Counted from the stretch's first letter, positions 41,290 through 51,990 are shown. The stretch is 64,000 bases of DNA from Blastobasis lacticolella (GCA_905147135.1 LR990043.1:19159584-19223583); one strand, 5' to 3'. Program-made: numbers and translations. The notes: generated from the letters alone by a model not told the origin.

Positions 41290-42040
41290 CGAGGATGAAT
41301 TCGTTGTGGCTGTTGTAGCGGCCGATGAAAGGGAGCACAACGAAGGCGACAGTTTGTACCTGAAGAGGATGCGGGATGCATCCGCCCCATTCGACCGCGC
41401 CGAGCGCAAATTTCGAAAACTGTTTCGTCATTCGCGCAACATGGGGCAGCATGTAGTTAATCACTTTGCGCGGGAGTACAGCTGCATATGGGCAACGTTT
41501 CGGCACAGCTAAAAGTATTAAGCGCTCTACAGTTGTTTGCATACGGCAGCTATAGTCAGCATCCTGGCTCCAAGCCAACCCACAGTAAGCAGAAGCCTGT
41601 ATGCCGTGTGTGATTTAATTATAGAGTGACTTACTCCACCATGGATAAAATTCCCAACCACTGCGGAGAAAAAGAATGCAACAAAGAGGGATTTTTATGA
41701 CGTTATTGGTATGCCAACACTTCCGGTAGATATATGGTAACCATGTAGAGTTACTGCAAACCAACCCCTAATTCACGCCTGAACCACCCTACTGGCCCAG
41801 GACATCTTTTTGTAACCGAAAATGTTACGGGTCGGATCATGAACAAAAATCAAAACTTCCCAGGGTCAACATTCGATCCTGCCGTTTGAAAGACCAGCCT
41901 TATCTACCAGTATCTAGAACGATGAAGTAGTGAAGATAAAGGAAAAGACGATGATGATGGTGAAGAGGCGGATAATGAAGAGCAAGACACCTCTGTTGAA
42001 GATGAAAGAAATAACGACTGCTTTTTAGTGCAGCTCTGAA
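41290..42040 (+). pseudogene. PIF/Harbinger transposase relic
   Basis: Three pieces of one transposase in the right order. N-terminal: 41306-41512, open, with MRDASAPFDRAERKFRKLFR then SRNMGQHVVNHF, the RDxSNPFxLxExxFxxxFRLxKxM segment of Harbinger transposases. Middle: about 41640-41742, PWIKFPTTAEKKNATKRDFY then DVIGMPTLP before a stop; this precedes the first catalytic Asp of the DDE domain (the IDGTH motif), which is lost. C-terminal: about 41935-42039, acidic DDDDGEEADNEEQDTSVED then NNDCFLVQL-stop. The DDE core is deleted, so there is no activity. Intact homologues cut and paste the element in the nucleus together with a Myb/SANT-like partner. Confidence 0.72.
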
Positions 42041-42142
42041 ACGACGAACATCATTAATTCAAGAATTTTTACTAATTGAAATAAAACAAAGCATAATTAT
42101 AATAAACTCTTAACTTTCATTTCCAACCCAGTACAATACTTT

Positions 42143-42475
42143 CTACAATTTTAATCTCAGATACTCCTCCACCATTACCATCTCGTCATTCCTACGATCA
42201 ATCGCCGCGGCAATTGATTGCCCCGCATGCTTAATGCCAGCGGTCAAAGTCTCTCCTGCTTGTGTAATCGTAGACCGGAACAGGTCATTGTTCCGGTCTA
42301 ACGAACCATTTAGCACATCTTGTTTGGGGAGCGGAGGCCTTGTCCGCTGTTGTCTACGAGGCGGGATGAGATATGGGTTAGCCCGTTTAGTACTCGGAGA
42401 TTGGGCTGGTGACTGCGATAGTGGTGGAGGTGGTGATGGAAGGGGAGCAGCAGAGGTTGGTTCAGGAAAAAACAA
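42143..42475 (-). pseudogene. Probable Harbinger second-ORF protein, C-terminal part
   Basis: A 110-codon minus frame: proline/serine-rich linker (SPPPPLSQSPAQSPSTKR), basic RRQQR, then a helical tail with GETLTAGIKHAGQSIAAAID and ending YLRLKL. That layout resembles the C-terminal half of the Myb/SANT or MADF-type DNA-binding protein that PIF/Harbinger elements encode beside the transposase. It faces the transposase relic with about 100 bp between stops, as expected for a convergent two-gene element. The N-terminal DNA-binding domain is missing because a SINE B fragment begins at about 42478. Function is inferred from context; an ordinary host gene fragment is a weaker alternative. Confidence 0.45.
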
Positions 42476-42595
42476 GAGAAAACGCTGCAGCCCATTTTAC
42501 AGTCTATAGAGATCACAAGTGTCCCCTACACTGTTAGTGTTATTCTACTCTGCCGGACATTACATGGCCAAAAGCCTTCCTCAATCACCTCAAAC
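42456..42595 (-). mobile_element. SINE family B fragment
   Basis: AAACGCTGCAGCCCATTTTA, GTGTTATTCTACTCTGCCGG and ACATTACATGGCC on plus are the head half of subfamily I in minus orientation. It truncates the neighbouring Harbinger ORF. Confidence 0.6.
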
Positions 42596-42898
42596 CTACT
42601 CTATTTACGTATATTCAAATATCTACTAAAGCGACCCCGGTCTAGGGACATCGTGCTTGCGATGGAACTTAATAGGTGACCGTTTAGAATTATGAAGCTA
42701 AATGACTTCAGCACCGCAACGAGCACGCCACTCATTAGGGTGCGCTAAATCACGGGAATCGCGCACGAGCGTCGCATAGAGCATTTCATCGAACGAAAGA
42801 GTAAGAGAGTGAGAGAACGAAGAGACGTGAGGAGTTTTTACATTAAAAATAATAATTCTTACAAAATATTTTTTTTTTTGACAATACATATATTTCAA
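42596..42898. other. Stretch without recognisable features
   Basis: Moderate CpG content around 42710-42790; no gene recognised. Confidence 0.3.
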
Positions 42899-43012
42899 CA
42901 ATATGACTCTGTTCTGAGTTATGTACATTTGTTGAATATTATACTAACCGATGCTATTAGGTTAGAGATAACCTGCACATTCCGGCAACTGAATGTGTAG
43001 GTACTTCAATAG
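42899..43012 (+). mobile_element. SINE family A, internal fragment
   Basis: ATGACTCTGTTCTGAGTTAT, TACATTTGTTGAATA, ACTAACCGATGCT, then CTGCACATTC..CTGAATGTGTA. Both ends missing. Confidence 0.65.
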
Positions 43013-43464
43013 CCTATAATTGGTGCAATAGCCTATAACAAGATGACACTCCAAAAATATCATAATGATTGTTTTGAATACACATTTTTACGTATCAAAA
43101 GCGCTTTCCATGCACACACCGTACCCGAAACAAGCAAGAGGTCAACACATTTTCATAACGACCCACCTTCGCCACAACAGTCTACATTCACATACGGAAT
43201 TTTAAATAAATAATGGGCAACTCACAAAACGCACGGCCCTGCCTTGGGCGTCGTATGTCAGCGAAATGTTTTGCTCCCTTGTTGACAGTGGAGCGTACTT
43301 ATGTGCAGCGTATTTTGTGCCCCTACTACACTATATTGTGCTAAAACATTCATGGTGTAGTGTGACAGAGGTACTAAATGTTGTGTTTACTGCGTTCCAT
43401 TTTTGTGAAACCGAATTGGTCTGTAGTTAAAAATAAAAGTACGAGTATTGAAGTGGTCTCTTTA
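43013..43464. other. Stretch without recognisable features
   Basis: Nothing recognised. Confidence 0.35.
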
Positions 43465-43575
43465 GCAACGCATTGTTGATTCCCCTGGTGTTGCTGATGT
43501 CCATAGGCGGCGGTGACCACTTTCCATCAGGTGGCCCGCTTGCCTGTTTGTCTGCCGTATAACATGAAAAAAACT
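43465..43575 (+). pseudogene. LINE 3' terminal fragment
   Basis: CCTGGTGTTGCTGATGTCCA then TAGGCGGCGGTGACC encodes ..GVADVHRRR-stop, followed by CATCAGGTGGCCCGCTTGCC and TGTTTGTCTGCCGTATAA of the 3' UTR. Confidence 0.65.
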
Positions 43576-43737
43576 AATGCTAATAAATCCATGCTATAAT
43601 TGAATCTGCAATGTTAAGAGATCTAGAGTTCCTTAATATAAAGGGTGTTTGTCTGCATATTTTATGTTTTCAATCAGTAAAAAGATTAAAACAATGTCTA
43701 TAGAAAGAGTAATGCGCATCGGAACTGCGGTGGTGGC
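43576..43737. other. Unassigned spacer
   Basis: AT-rich; nothing recognised. Confidence 0.3.
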
Positions 43738-43930
43738 TAACACTAACCGATGCTCTTACGGTAAGGGAAAACATCGTGAGGAAACCTACACATTCAGGCG
43801 ATTGAATGTGTAACCATGATCCAAACTAGCCAGGTTTCTCTATTAGCAGGGTCAAGGATGTCAGATGGGCCGCGCCCGGGCCCTGGCGCGCGTGAGTATA
43901 ACCGGAACAATAACTCTAAGATGACCATGA
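43738..43930 (+). mobile_element. SINE family A, head lost and internally deleted
   Basis: ACACTAACCGATGCTCTTAC, GAATGTGTAACCATGATCCA, then directly to GCGCCCGGGCCCTGGCGCG and TAACTCTAAGATGACC; the GTCGCTCCACTG section is deleted. Confidence 0.7.
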
Positions 43931-44126
43931 CAATATATATTATAAAATATTACAGAAAACATTGTTCATACCTTAATGAAGAGGAACGCCATTATCCTTT
44001 TTTGGAAATAATATCAACCAAATGTGTATCTCACACGAATGTGTAACGTTTTTCGTGACACGCTCAATATAATATTAAATTCAGTAAGCACGATTCGATG
44101 CTGAGACTTTTACGACGAATGTTTAC

Positions 44127-44215
44127 GACGCGAGGATACTGAAGGCCTGGCAATGTGGAGGAGAAAGAGCAGTAAAGCAACCCCTAACAGAATTGATCGC
44201 TAGGATGACGATGAC
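44127..44215 (+). pseudogene. RTE 3' tail scrap
   Basis: GACGCGAGGATACTGAAGGC..GGAGGAGAAAGAGCAGTAAA then CGCTAGGATGACGATGAC, the same tail type as 13638-13730. Confidence 0.5.
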
Positions 44216-44249
44216 TACTCTGGGGGCCAATTTTTGAACCGCTCACTTT

Positions 44250-44465
44250 TTTTTTATGTCATACGGTAGGCAAACAGGCAAGCGGGCCACCTGCTGGAAA
44301 GTGGTCACCACTGCCTATAGACATTAGCAACACCAAGAGTATCGCCAATGCGTTGCCCACCTCTATAACACGTTGCTCTAGCAGCAAAAAGACAAATGCC
44401 CCTCCACTGCCAAAGCCACGGTTCCCCAAATCCCCACCCCATGGAGCACTGGAAACCTTAAAATA
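44250..44465 (-). pseudogene. LINE 3' terminal fragment
   Basis: Minus orientation: GGCAAACAGGCAAGCGGGCC, GTGGTCACCACTGCCTATAG, then GCGTTGCCCACCTCTATAA. Sister of 14770-14960. Confidence 0.6.
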
Positions 44466-44499
44466 GAGCCCCTGGTCTGTAATCATGTATGTATGAATG

Positions 44500-44660
44500 T
44501 ATGTTAACTCTTTATTGCATAATAATTAAATATAGAAATTAGAAATTATACAAAGCAAAAGGCGGGCTTATCCCACAATGGGATTTCTTCCAGCCAACCC
44601 CAGACCCTTTGAAAGGAGATCCAAAGAGCTGTGGAGGCAGTACAGAGCACTTACAATTAA
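44500..44660 (-). mobile_element. LINE 3' UTR end
   Basis: CTTTATTGCATAATAA..AAAAGGCGGGCTTATCCCAC on plus is the reverse of the ..TTAAGTCCGCC..TGTGCAATAAAG end seen at 16440-16580. Confidence 0.5.
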
Positions 44661-45447
44661 ATTCCATTTATTTCTACTAAACAGAAACAAAAAATAAATA
44701 AAAAAAATAAAATCATTACGAGTGACTTACAAAATCTTACGCAAAATTGCACTAAACTTCGACTATGCATATGTTGACGCGTAAATGATTTAAAATATTC
44801 CTTACAAGAAAAAGTATAGCATCAACACAAATCTTAGGTGGAACTCAAACTCGGCAAGTCAACTCAAAATGCGGGTGTATGATTTCCAAATAGATCAAAT
44901 ATGGGAGGAAGTGGTACTTACAAGGTGATTTTGTACCACTAAAAGTTTTTAAAAAACTTTCATGACCTTCAGACGACATGATGAATATTTTCTAAGCAAA
45001 TAGGAAAGTGCAGTTATACTTATTACTTATTTTACCACAAAATACTACATTTTACGTACATTTAAGTAATTGATTTTTTATCTATTTCGAAATTGACCAC
45101 CGATACGATTTTGTGACGCCTTAATGCTTATGAATATCTTATGGCCTCAAATTAAGCATCGCCTAGGTTTATTGCAATCGGGCAGTAACAATATACATTG
45201 ACTTAAATGAATCATAATAATATAAGCTTGACAAACCCCTGTTACCAGGTAGCTGGCTAACGGCCGGGACTATTAAAACTTTTACAGAAATTAGCTTCGA
45301 GGGAAGTTTATAAAAACTCAAAGAGCCAACCAGGCATAAACTTCGCTGGAAGAAAAACTGCAGCCATTTCTATTTCCGCTTTTAAATATTATGAATAAGC
45401 AGTGAATTTCTATTCTGAATAGATTACTCTCACAAAGTAAGTTTCGT
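44661..45447. other. Stretch without recognisable features
   Basis: AT-rich, nothing recognised. Confidence 0.4.
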
Positions 45448-45603
45448 TAAATGCGCTAATAACACATTCCTAAATTCAGTGACTGAATTCAGAAACGGCC
45501 TTGCCTTATTCTGTAAGCAATACATTCCACTTTGATTTGCTCTCACGCTTTTTGTTTCTGAATTCAGTCACTGAATTTAGGAATGTGTAATGAGCGCATT
45601 AGG
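45448..45603. mobile_element. MITE with ~48-bp terminal inverted repeats
   Basis: ATGCGCT..ACACATTCCTAAATTCAGTG at the left is mirrored at the right by CACTGAATTTAGGAATGTGT..GAGCGCAT; between them about 55 bp. Each arm also contains a nested palindrome TTCAGTGACTGAA. Flanking TA-type duplication is possible but not resolved. Confidence 0.8.
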
Positions 45604-45892
45604 TATGTTTTTAAGCTAGATAGCGCGCGTCAGTCATTTGTTTTGAGACCGCACCAAATTTTTTTCCTCGCAAAGGAATAATGTCAGACACGCATGTGCT
45701 GTATCGGTATTACTATGTCACTACTATAAAAAATCAAACGGACTGAGTGAGATAGAATATGTAGTGTTGGTTCGTAAAGATATTTAAATTGTTCTCAACA
45801 TAAATGTAAATTTGAAAGATTAGAAGCAATTTTAACAGTCGCTGTAAATTATCCGAAACTCGAAAATCTTCATAATCACACAACAAACTTTA
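45604..45892. other. Unassigned stretch
   Basis: Nothing recognised. Confidence 0.3.
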
Positions 45893-46062
45893 TTTAATCA
45901 CTACATTTATAAAACAGTCTGTATGTCTGTCTGTGTTTCCGATAAAATCAAAATCTACCGAACGGATTTTCATGCGGTTTCCACCAATACACAGAGTGGT
46001 TCATGAGGAAGGTTCAAGGTATAAAAGTTTCTACCCGTGCGAAGCCGTGGTGGATCGCTAGT
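45893..46062 (+). mobile_element. Helitron-like(?) 3' end
   Basis: TCTGTATGTCTGTCTGTGTT, CTACCGAACGGATTTTCATG and TTTCTACCCGTGCGAAGCCG then GTGGATCGCTAGT. The CGAACGGATTTT..CCGTGCGAAGCC..GCTAGT layout is the common arthropod repeat end; CTAGT fits Helitron ends. Confidence 0.4.
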
Positions 46063-46329
46063 TTATTATAATAACGATAAAAAGTGTTCTTTTTTTAGAT
46101 AGATTTGGATGCATGAATTATTCGTTCTGCTTTAACTCCTCTCGCCATTACTATAATAAATATGAATCATACCAAACAAATCCAACGCGAGGCAAAAGTA
46201 AAAATTATAGGGATCAATCAATGAGCGAGCGCCCTGAGCTAAAAAAAGTTTTTATGGGGTGTTCAATAAATGAAAGAGCGAGTGGACATAGCTTGGAAAT
46301 TCTGGGTTTTAAAATCTGAGATGAACAAT

Positions 46330-46462
46330 GTATTTATTTATTTAACTGTTTATTGTACACAATAATGATATACAGAGAAACATAACAGAACAAAAGACAC
46401 AACAAGCAATGCTCATTTCTAAAAATAAATTTCTTCCAGCAGGCCTACAGAAGAGAGATGTC
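46330..46462 (-). mobile_element. LINE 3' UTR end
   Basis: TTTATTGTACACAATAATGA to ATAAATTTCTTCCAGCAGGC parallels 44500-44650 (TTTATTGCATAATAA to GGATTTCTTCCAGCCAACC). Confidence 0.4.
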
Positions 46463-46775
46463 ATATCATCACAGCCGATAACAGTCCAGTGCAGGACTTA
46501 GGGCCTCTCCCATAAAAGAGGAGGTTATGCCATAATCTTCACGCTTGGCAGGAGGATTGGAGATAGCAGTGTTACAAATAGTTTGCTTACCGTCTGAAAA
46601 AATAAATTAATATAAATAAAAAATATTAAAATGAATTATAATAGTGGAAAATGCTGTTGCCCATTTTCCGGCCTACTAGAAATGGCCTTTAGAAATTTGG
46701 CTCGGAAACACTAGTCGCCTTGTACGCCACCCACCAGGGTTGGAGCTATTCTACTTTGCCGGACACCACACGGCC
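46463..46775 (-). mobile_element. SINE family B with internal AT-rich insertion
   Basis: Tail (CATCACAGCCGATAACAGTC on plus), core and subfamily I head (GCCGGACACCACACGGCC). About 50 extra AT-rich bases separate core halves near 46575-46635. Confidence 0.75.
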
Positions 46776-47607
46776 AATTTAACATCACCCATAATAAATT
46801 ATGTTCGAAATCTTCTATGAAACAGAATTTACAACAAACATTTCCACTCTGTCCATTGTCACCCAAAGCCCGGCTAACTAAATTCGGGCGTTCATCAAAT
46901 AAACATTGCCTCGATAACAAAGGGAGTTATGCGACCGAGACGCATTAGGCAGGGCTAGCCAGGGCTAGCAAGAGCCAGCCTCGTCAACGACGCAATTAAA
47001 ATTCATTTATTGCACCCTCCACCTGTCTACGATGTTAGAATTACAAGTTGCGGCCATTGGTACATCTAAAGTTATAGACTTATAGACGCAGGCGAGCCTT
47101 TTCGATCTATCACCCCGTCTGCCACGGATGTACTCGTTACAGACTCGATCGACTCCACATATCCACTGCACCATTTTCATTTCGTTGAGTTCGCGAACGT
47201 GTTTCGTCAGCGTTGGCCATGACTCGTAGCATAGAGCATCTCACGTCTAATTATACTCTTGTATATAAGCCCTTTGAACTAACGTTAAATTGTAAAGAAT
47301 GTCCCAATTTAACACGTCACAGTTATCGCTTTGACCGCTTACAAATTAGTTCTGACCGAGAGATCAATGGCCGCTATTGCCAATCCATTTGGCACGAACT
47401 ATATAACAAAAAGTGCGTACGTAACTTCGATATCAGTAATGTAGATTGACGATGATGGGCTTAAAATTTTCGGATACCTGATATATTGCATTAATTAATT
47501 AACGTAACCTAAAATGAGATTACTATAACGAAAATGCTTTATTAATAGTCTATAAGTACTTTTATTGACAGTGTAACTGTCGTGATCGTAACATTTAGGT
47601 ATCGCAC
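46776..47607. other. Stretch with repeat I copy 2 and an unrecognised ORF
   Basis: The 78-codon plus frame 47213-47449 has no known motif, and its second half is repeat I (47338-47402, matching 34319-34396), so it is unlikely to be a gene. 46945-46985 has a small AGGGCTAGCC duplication. Confidence 0.4.
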
Positions 47608-47828
47608 GCTACCGTGTGGTGACCGGCAGAGTAGAATAACGTGGGTGTCGTACATGGCTCGGATCTAGAGTCTTCGTATGCTGGAAAATGGGCAGCAGCT
47701 TTTTCCATTATTATTTATACAACTTTGTTATCTCCAACCTGCCTGCCAAACGTGGAGATTGTGGCAATAATCTTCATGTTCGTGTCTTAGTCCTGCAGTG
47801 GACTGTTATGGGCTGTGATGATGAGACT
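47608..47828 (+). mobile_element. SINE family B, internally deleted
   Basis: CCGTGTGGTGACCGGCAGAG head, GTGGGTGTCGTA, ATGGGCAGCAGC, ATCTCCAACCTGCCTGCC, then GTCCTGCAGTGGACTGTTAT and TGATGATGAG. Confidence 0.78.
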
Positions 47829-47929
47829 GTGCATTCATGGGATTAACGCCAAGACGACTTTAAATGATAATGCTTGTTAAGTGGATAAATAGCCCGTTAA
47901 TAAGGCAGGAGTAACTCATTCGTGAGATA

Positions 47930-48060
47930 TTCGTCGCAATACTATTCGATACATTCTATCTATATTATGTAACATAATCGTCCTTTCGCATAAACGTTCG
48001 TCGCACTAACTTGATTTCGAATAATAATTCGTCGAAGCAACGAACTGTCGGACTACCGAT
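47930..48060. repeat. Degenerate TTCGTCG motif cluster
   Basis: ATTCGTCGCAAT, CGTTCGTCGCACTAA and ATTCGTCGAAGCAACGAA recur at 30-60 bp spacing. Origin unknown. Confidence 0.4.
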
Positions 48061-48320
48061 AATCGATTATTTGTAGTTCGAATCAAGGTTACGGACTCGT
48101 GTCTCGAGTCGCAGTAGTTTTGCTAGTCAGCCACATTAAAGCCAGATAATGTTTGAGCGAAACTGCCAAGAGTATGTAAGGCAGACCGGGTTTTTTATAC
48201 CTATAAATAAGTATTATAGCTACTAAAAGTCGAAAGTGGGTCGATAAATTTTTTTCGACTGTACCGAACGTGCCTGGTTGTTCATAGGTTGACCAATGTT
48301 TTGTGGGTCCTTGTGGGACC

Positions 48321-49576
48321 TTATTTCATAAGCCAAGGTGGCGCGTCCTGAATTTCCGCTGAGAGGACATCGAGCACAATGCAAAACAAATAAGGGCTCA
48401 GCACTGAACCCTGGTGAACACCAACGGTAATCGGGAAGGGATTAGTATGGCCTACGATGGTTTTGACGACGGCCTCAGTTTTAGCGTACATGTCCTGGAT
48501 AATCTTAATGTACGCCTCGGGCTTTGATCTCAGAGCCAACCAGATTATCTCACGTGGGACAGTGTCAAAGGCCCTCTGCAGGTCGAGGAATGCGAAATGC
48601 AATAGTTTATTCCTACTGCAGTGGGACTCCTGGAGGGCCCTGAGTGCAAAGATTGGATCCATTGTCCTGCAGCCCGGGCCTGAAGCCGTATTGACATTCC
48701 GACAAGGAGCATTCCTGGCGAAGTCTCTTGTCTATAATACGTTCAAAAAGCTTCATTGTGTGGCTCATGAGCTTGATACCTCGATAGTTGCCGCACTCCT
48801 GCACACTACCATTTCCTTTATAGATTGGCGTAATAATATTTACGCGCCACGCGTCAGGTATAAGCCCCGTAGCTGTGATCATGTTGAATAGTTCAGTGAG
48901 CAAGAGTACGCCCCGGGTCCCCATTGTTTTCCAGGTTTCTATGGGTATTCCGTCATGGCCAATAGCTTTTCCGTTCTTCATACGGACCATATCATGCCAA
49001 GGTTTGCAGAAAGCTGTGGTGGTCGCACGTAGTTATTGGCATCGTTTGACAGTTCCTTGAAATGACAGCACCAACGGTCTTTAATAGGGTTTACACTTGT
49101 GAGCAACACGCCGTCTGTGCCTTTAATGGCAACACACTTGTCACATCCAGACTGGCTCGGCTCTTTCAAACTTTTTCAAACTTTGCCAGTTTGTAGACGA
49201 GCGTTTCCTCCTCCACAGTATCCAACGCATCGTAGAGCGGAGCCAGCTGGGCCTACCGCGCTTTTGCCACCTCCGCTTTAGCTTGGCGTTTCGCTCCCAA
49301 GTACATCTCCTTATCCGATAGTGAGCTACTGCGCTGCCATTTCTTGAAACATGCCTTTTTGTGCCTTACTGCTTCCTGTACCTCACTATTCCACCATCCC
49401 GTGTCCTTATCAATTCTTCGGCCACCTTTCGATGTGCCGAGTACTGTTCGTCCGTGTTTGAGGATGGATTTCTGGTAATGACACCAGAGCTCATTGGAGG
49501 TTTCGCTCTTTGCACTCCAATCGAGGCCTTCGGCTGCTTCCATGAACTCCTGGCTCTTTTTACTAGTTAATGCCAA
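48321..49576 (-). pseudogene. RTE-clade LINE pol, frameshifted internal fragment
   Basis: Minus strand, reading from 49576 down. First, the endonuclease-RT linker: MEAAEGLDWSAKS..WCHYQKSILKHGRTVLGTSK, then DTGWWNSEVQEAVRHKKACF with an Arg/Lys-rich coil. Next VAIKGTDGVLLTSVNPIKDR. Then RT start: MKNGKAIGHDGIPIETWK, NIITPIYKGNGSVQEC, NYRGIKLMSHTMKLFERI and ECQYGFRPG. Last, AFLDLQRAFDTVPR (catalytic Asp), GVHQGSVLSPYLF and a stop before the FADD box. At least three frameshifts separate the pieces, and both the endonuclease and the catalytic FADD end are absent. Dead copy of a lineage distinct from the RTE at 36.9 kb (it has NGKAIGHDGIP). Confidence 0.85.
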
Positions 49577-49978
49577 CGAAGAATAATCACTTACTTATAT
49601 CTATTCTCTGCCACGCACAAGTCCTACGGCTGGTCGCCCCAACATTAGCATGGAGAATGTAGCAAATACTAAAATCGGAGTTAGATTACGGCTAAAATAT
49701 AACTTTTATGATCACAGATCACAGTTTTGCAGCTGCACAAAAACGCACGCATCTTAGGTAAGCTGGATTTAGTTAGCCTACCATACTTTCCAATAAGTGA
49801 ACCTTACCACTATTCATCAGGTGGACAATCTATCTGTGTAGATAGACAGGAGGTCCTTACGTAATATTGCTGGGCGGCACACGTTATTCTGTCTAACGTA
49901 ACATAGCCATATTGTAATGTAGGTTTAATCATAATGTTCTAAACTATCGCAGTCATTGCTGCATATTTTAAAACTATA
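49577..49978. other. Stretch without recognisable features
   Basis: 49810-49880 has AGGTGGACAATC-type phrases that might be repeat-derived; nothing firm. Confidence 0.3.
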
Positions 49979-50092
49979 TTCCGAGTTTCCTACCGCATAC
50001 CCTTGTTTACTCGCAGCTTTCCAGTCATCCCGTGACCCTATGAATATCGGGCTACTCGTAAACAAAGGTATAAAAAAGGTAGGAAACCCGAA
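49979..50092. mobile_element. Small MITE with ~40-bp TIRs
   Basis: CGAGTTTCCTACCGCATACC then CTTGTTTACTCG faces CTACTCGTAAACAAAGGTAT then AGGTAGGAAACCCG. Total about 114 bp. A solo related end lies at 51472-51500. Confidence 0.7.
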
Positions 50093-50406
50093 ACACACTT
50101 TTAAAATATGTTAACTCATTATAAATCCTTACCTAACATACACCATATTCCTCTTTCAAGTGCGATTATTGGTCAAAGATATCGTTCGAACACAATGCGA
50201 TCAAAATTCATTTATCGCGCAGTCCGCCGCGCCGGAATGAATTCAAGGGTGGAATTTCGGGCATGAAATGCGACTTGCGACGCGGTTTGAATATTTTCCC
50301 ATAAAAATTGGGAATAGGTACCTATCTGGTATCGATGTCACACTGTGGGTTCTACTGGAATGCTCGTAAAAAGAATTGTAAAAGATTTTGCAGTATATTT
50401 GACAAT
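50093..50406. other. Stretch without recognisable features
   Basis: A GC-richer patch at 50216-50275 without coding signs. Confidence 0.3.
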
Positions 50407-50525
50407 GTTTTAACCCCCGACGAAAAAGGGGGTGTTATTGGGTATCTGCGGCTCTGTGGCGGTGTGTGTCTGTCTGTGGCATCGTAGCTCTCCAACGAAT
50501 GAAACGATTTGTATACGGTTTACTT
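50407..50525 (+). repeat. Common lepidopteran repeat start phrase
   Basis: TTAACCCCCGACGAAAAAGG, GGTGTTAT, GTGTGTCTGTCTGTGGCATC then GTAGCTCTCCAACG. I know this as a recurrent lepidopteran transposon phrase but cannot name the family. Confidence 0.4.
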
Positions 50526-50576
50526 TATTTGTCTGTTTGTAATAGAGATAGCTCGTAACTTTGTTTCACACAAGCC

Positions 50577-50983
50577 CTGGGCTTCGATTCTGGTACGGAA
50601 ATCGTCTCAGTTGCAGTAACATTACAATTGCATCGCATGTCAAACGTGAGATTGTTATTCAAATGACAGGTGTTGAGTTGCAACTTTCATGAGTTCGAAC
50701 TTTTCCACAATTCGTTTTCTGGTACTTTAGTTGCATTATGGTTTTATATGGCTGTTGGTAGTCCAATAAATAAATAAACATATAAATTGCTAAGTTGTAT
50801 TTGTCTTAGATGTCAAACTGCCTTCAATTCTGTCAACAAAAACGTTTCAAAGGTCGAACAATGATTTAACTGCAATTTAACTGGGATGATGCTGGGACTG
50901 ACTCGATACCTCGATGTAGTTATAGTAACAGTTACATTGCAACATAATAACAACTGCATTGCTCACCAGAATCGGTACCCAGG
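50577..50983 (-). mobile_element. MITE G, copy 2 (inverted relative to copy 1)
   Basis: Reverse complement of 33685-34095 along essentially the full length, with scattered substitutions and few indels (judged by eye over 90% identical). TIRs CTTCGATTCTGG and CCAGAATCGGTACC. Confidence 0.85.
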
Positions 50984-51035
50984 CCCGCACAAGAGCCTGG
51001 GGTCCGTCTTGACCATAATCCAATACTCCATTCCA
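50984..51035 (-). mobile_element. SINE family A scrap
   Basis: GCCTGGGGTCCGTCTTGACC then ATAATCCAAT is the short stretch around GGTCAAGGCGGACCC in minus orientation, immediately beside MITE G. Confidence 0.4.
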
Positions 51036-51582
51036 TACAAATGTATCTACATTATTTAAATATATCACCAGCTTGTTACCGCTCCCGCAAAAACCATTTC
51101 ACATCCTTCTTTTCATCCATTTTGTACCTACAAGTAACTACTAATATTCTATTTCAATATCAACTTACTATTTCCAATCAGGTCCTAAATGTATCAGCGT
51201 CGCTCCCTCATTTCCCCTAGAAATTTGCTCGCACTCGAAATACATTTGATTGGAACATTTGCTCCCCACTCAGGCTGAAAGCTTCGCATGAATAGTCTTA
51301 TATTTTAGTCCCAATAAGTGGGCAATCAGCCCAACAATTTTTGCTCTCTATTACTTAAGTGAAACTTCATACTTAACTGTTGCTATGGGACATTATGAAA
51401 CATTGTAGGTTTGTAAATTGGTTACGAAATAAAAACGATAATATTTATTGACGCATCTCTTAAAGGTATTTGCCGGATTTCCTACCGCGTATCTTGGGCT
51501 ACGGATCAGAATTTTTTTTGCTGAAGTACTTTTAAACTTCGGGAAGAACATAAGTTCTAGGACAAAGTCGCGGGTAATAAAT
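51036..51582. other. Mostly featureless; solo MITE end
   Basis: 51472-51500 (CCGGATTTCCTACCGCGTAT then CTTGGGCTACGG) resembles the TIR of the MITE at 49979. Confidence 0.4.
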
Positions 51583-51725
51583 TAAATCAAATCAAATCAA
51601 AAAACATTTATTCAGTTTAGGTTTTTTACAAACACTTATGAATGTTGAAATCTTAAACATTAAAATAATTTTACATAAATAAAAATAAAATGCACCGCGG
51701 TGGCACCACCACCACAGGCCACAAA
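51583..51725 (-). mobile_element. LINE 3' end
   Basis: AAATCAAATCAAATCAAAAA then CATTTATTCAG is a (TTTGA)n-type LINE tail read from the opposite strand, followed by 3' UTR-like sequence. Confidence 0.5.
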
Positions 51726-51794
51726 AAAGAATTAAAAAAACTCAGCGAAGCATTAGTACGCATATTATCCAAACAAATAATAATTAACTTCCCG

Positions 51795-51990
51795 TCCCGG
51801 GATCCGCATTGATCATGATTCAGGATTTGGCAGATCAGGTAATTAATCATCAAGTAGAGCGACTGACATCTGACCTCTGTAAACCTTTTAGTCGCAGGGA
51901 TTAGTCAGAGGAACCTCAGATTGGATTATAGTTACATATTCAGACTGAAGGTTTCCTCACGCATGATAATATCTTCCCTCACCATGTGAG
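51795..51990 (-). mobile_element. SINE family A, diverged
   Basis: GATCATGATTCAGGATTTGG then CAGATCAGGTAATTA, GAGCGACTGACATCTGACCT, AGGAACCTCAGATTGGATTA; a CTTCC-rich end. Head absent. Confidence 0.6.
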
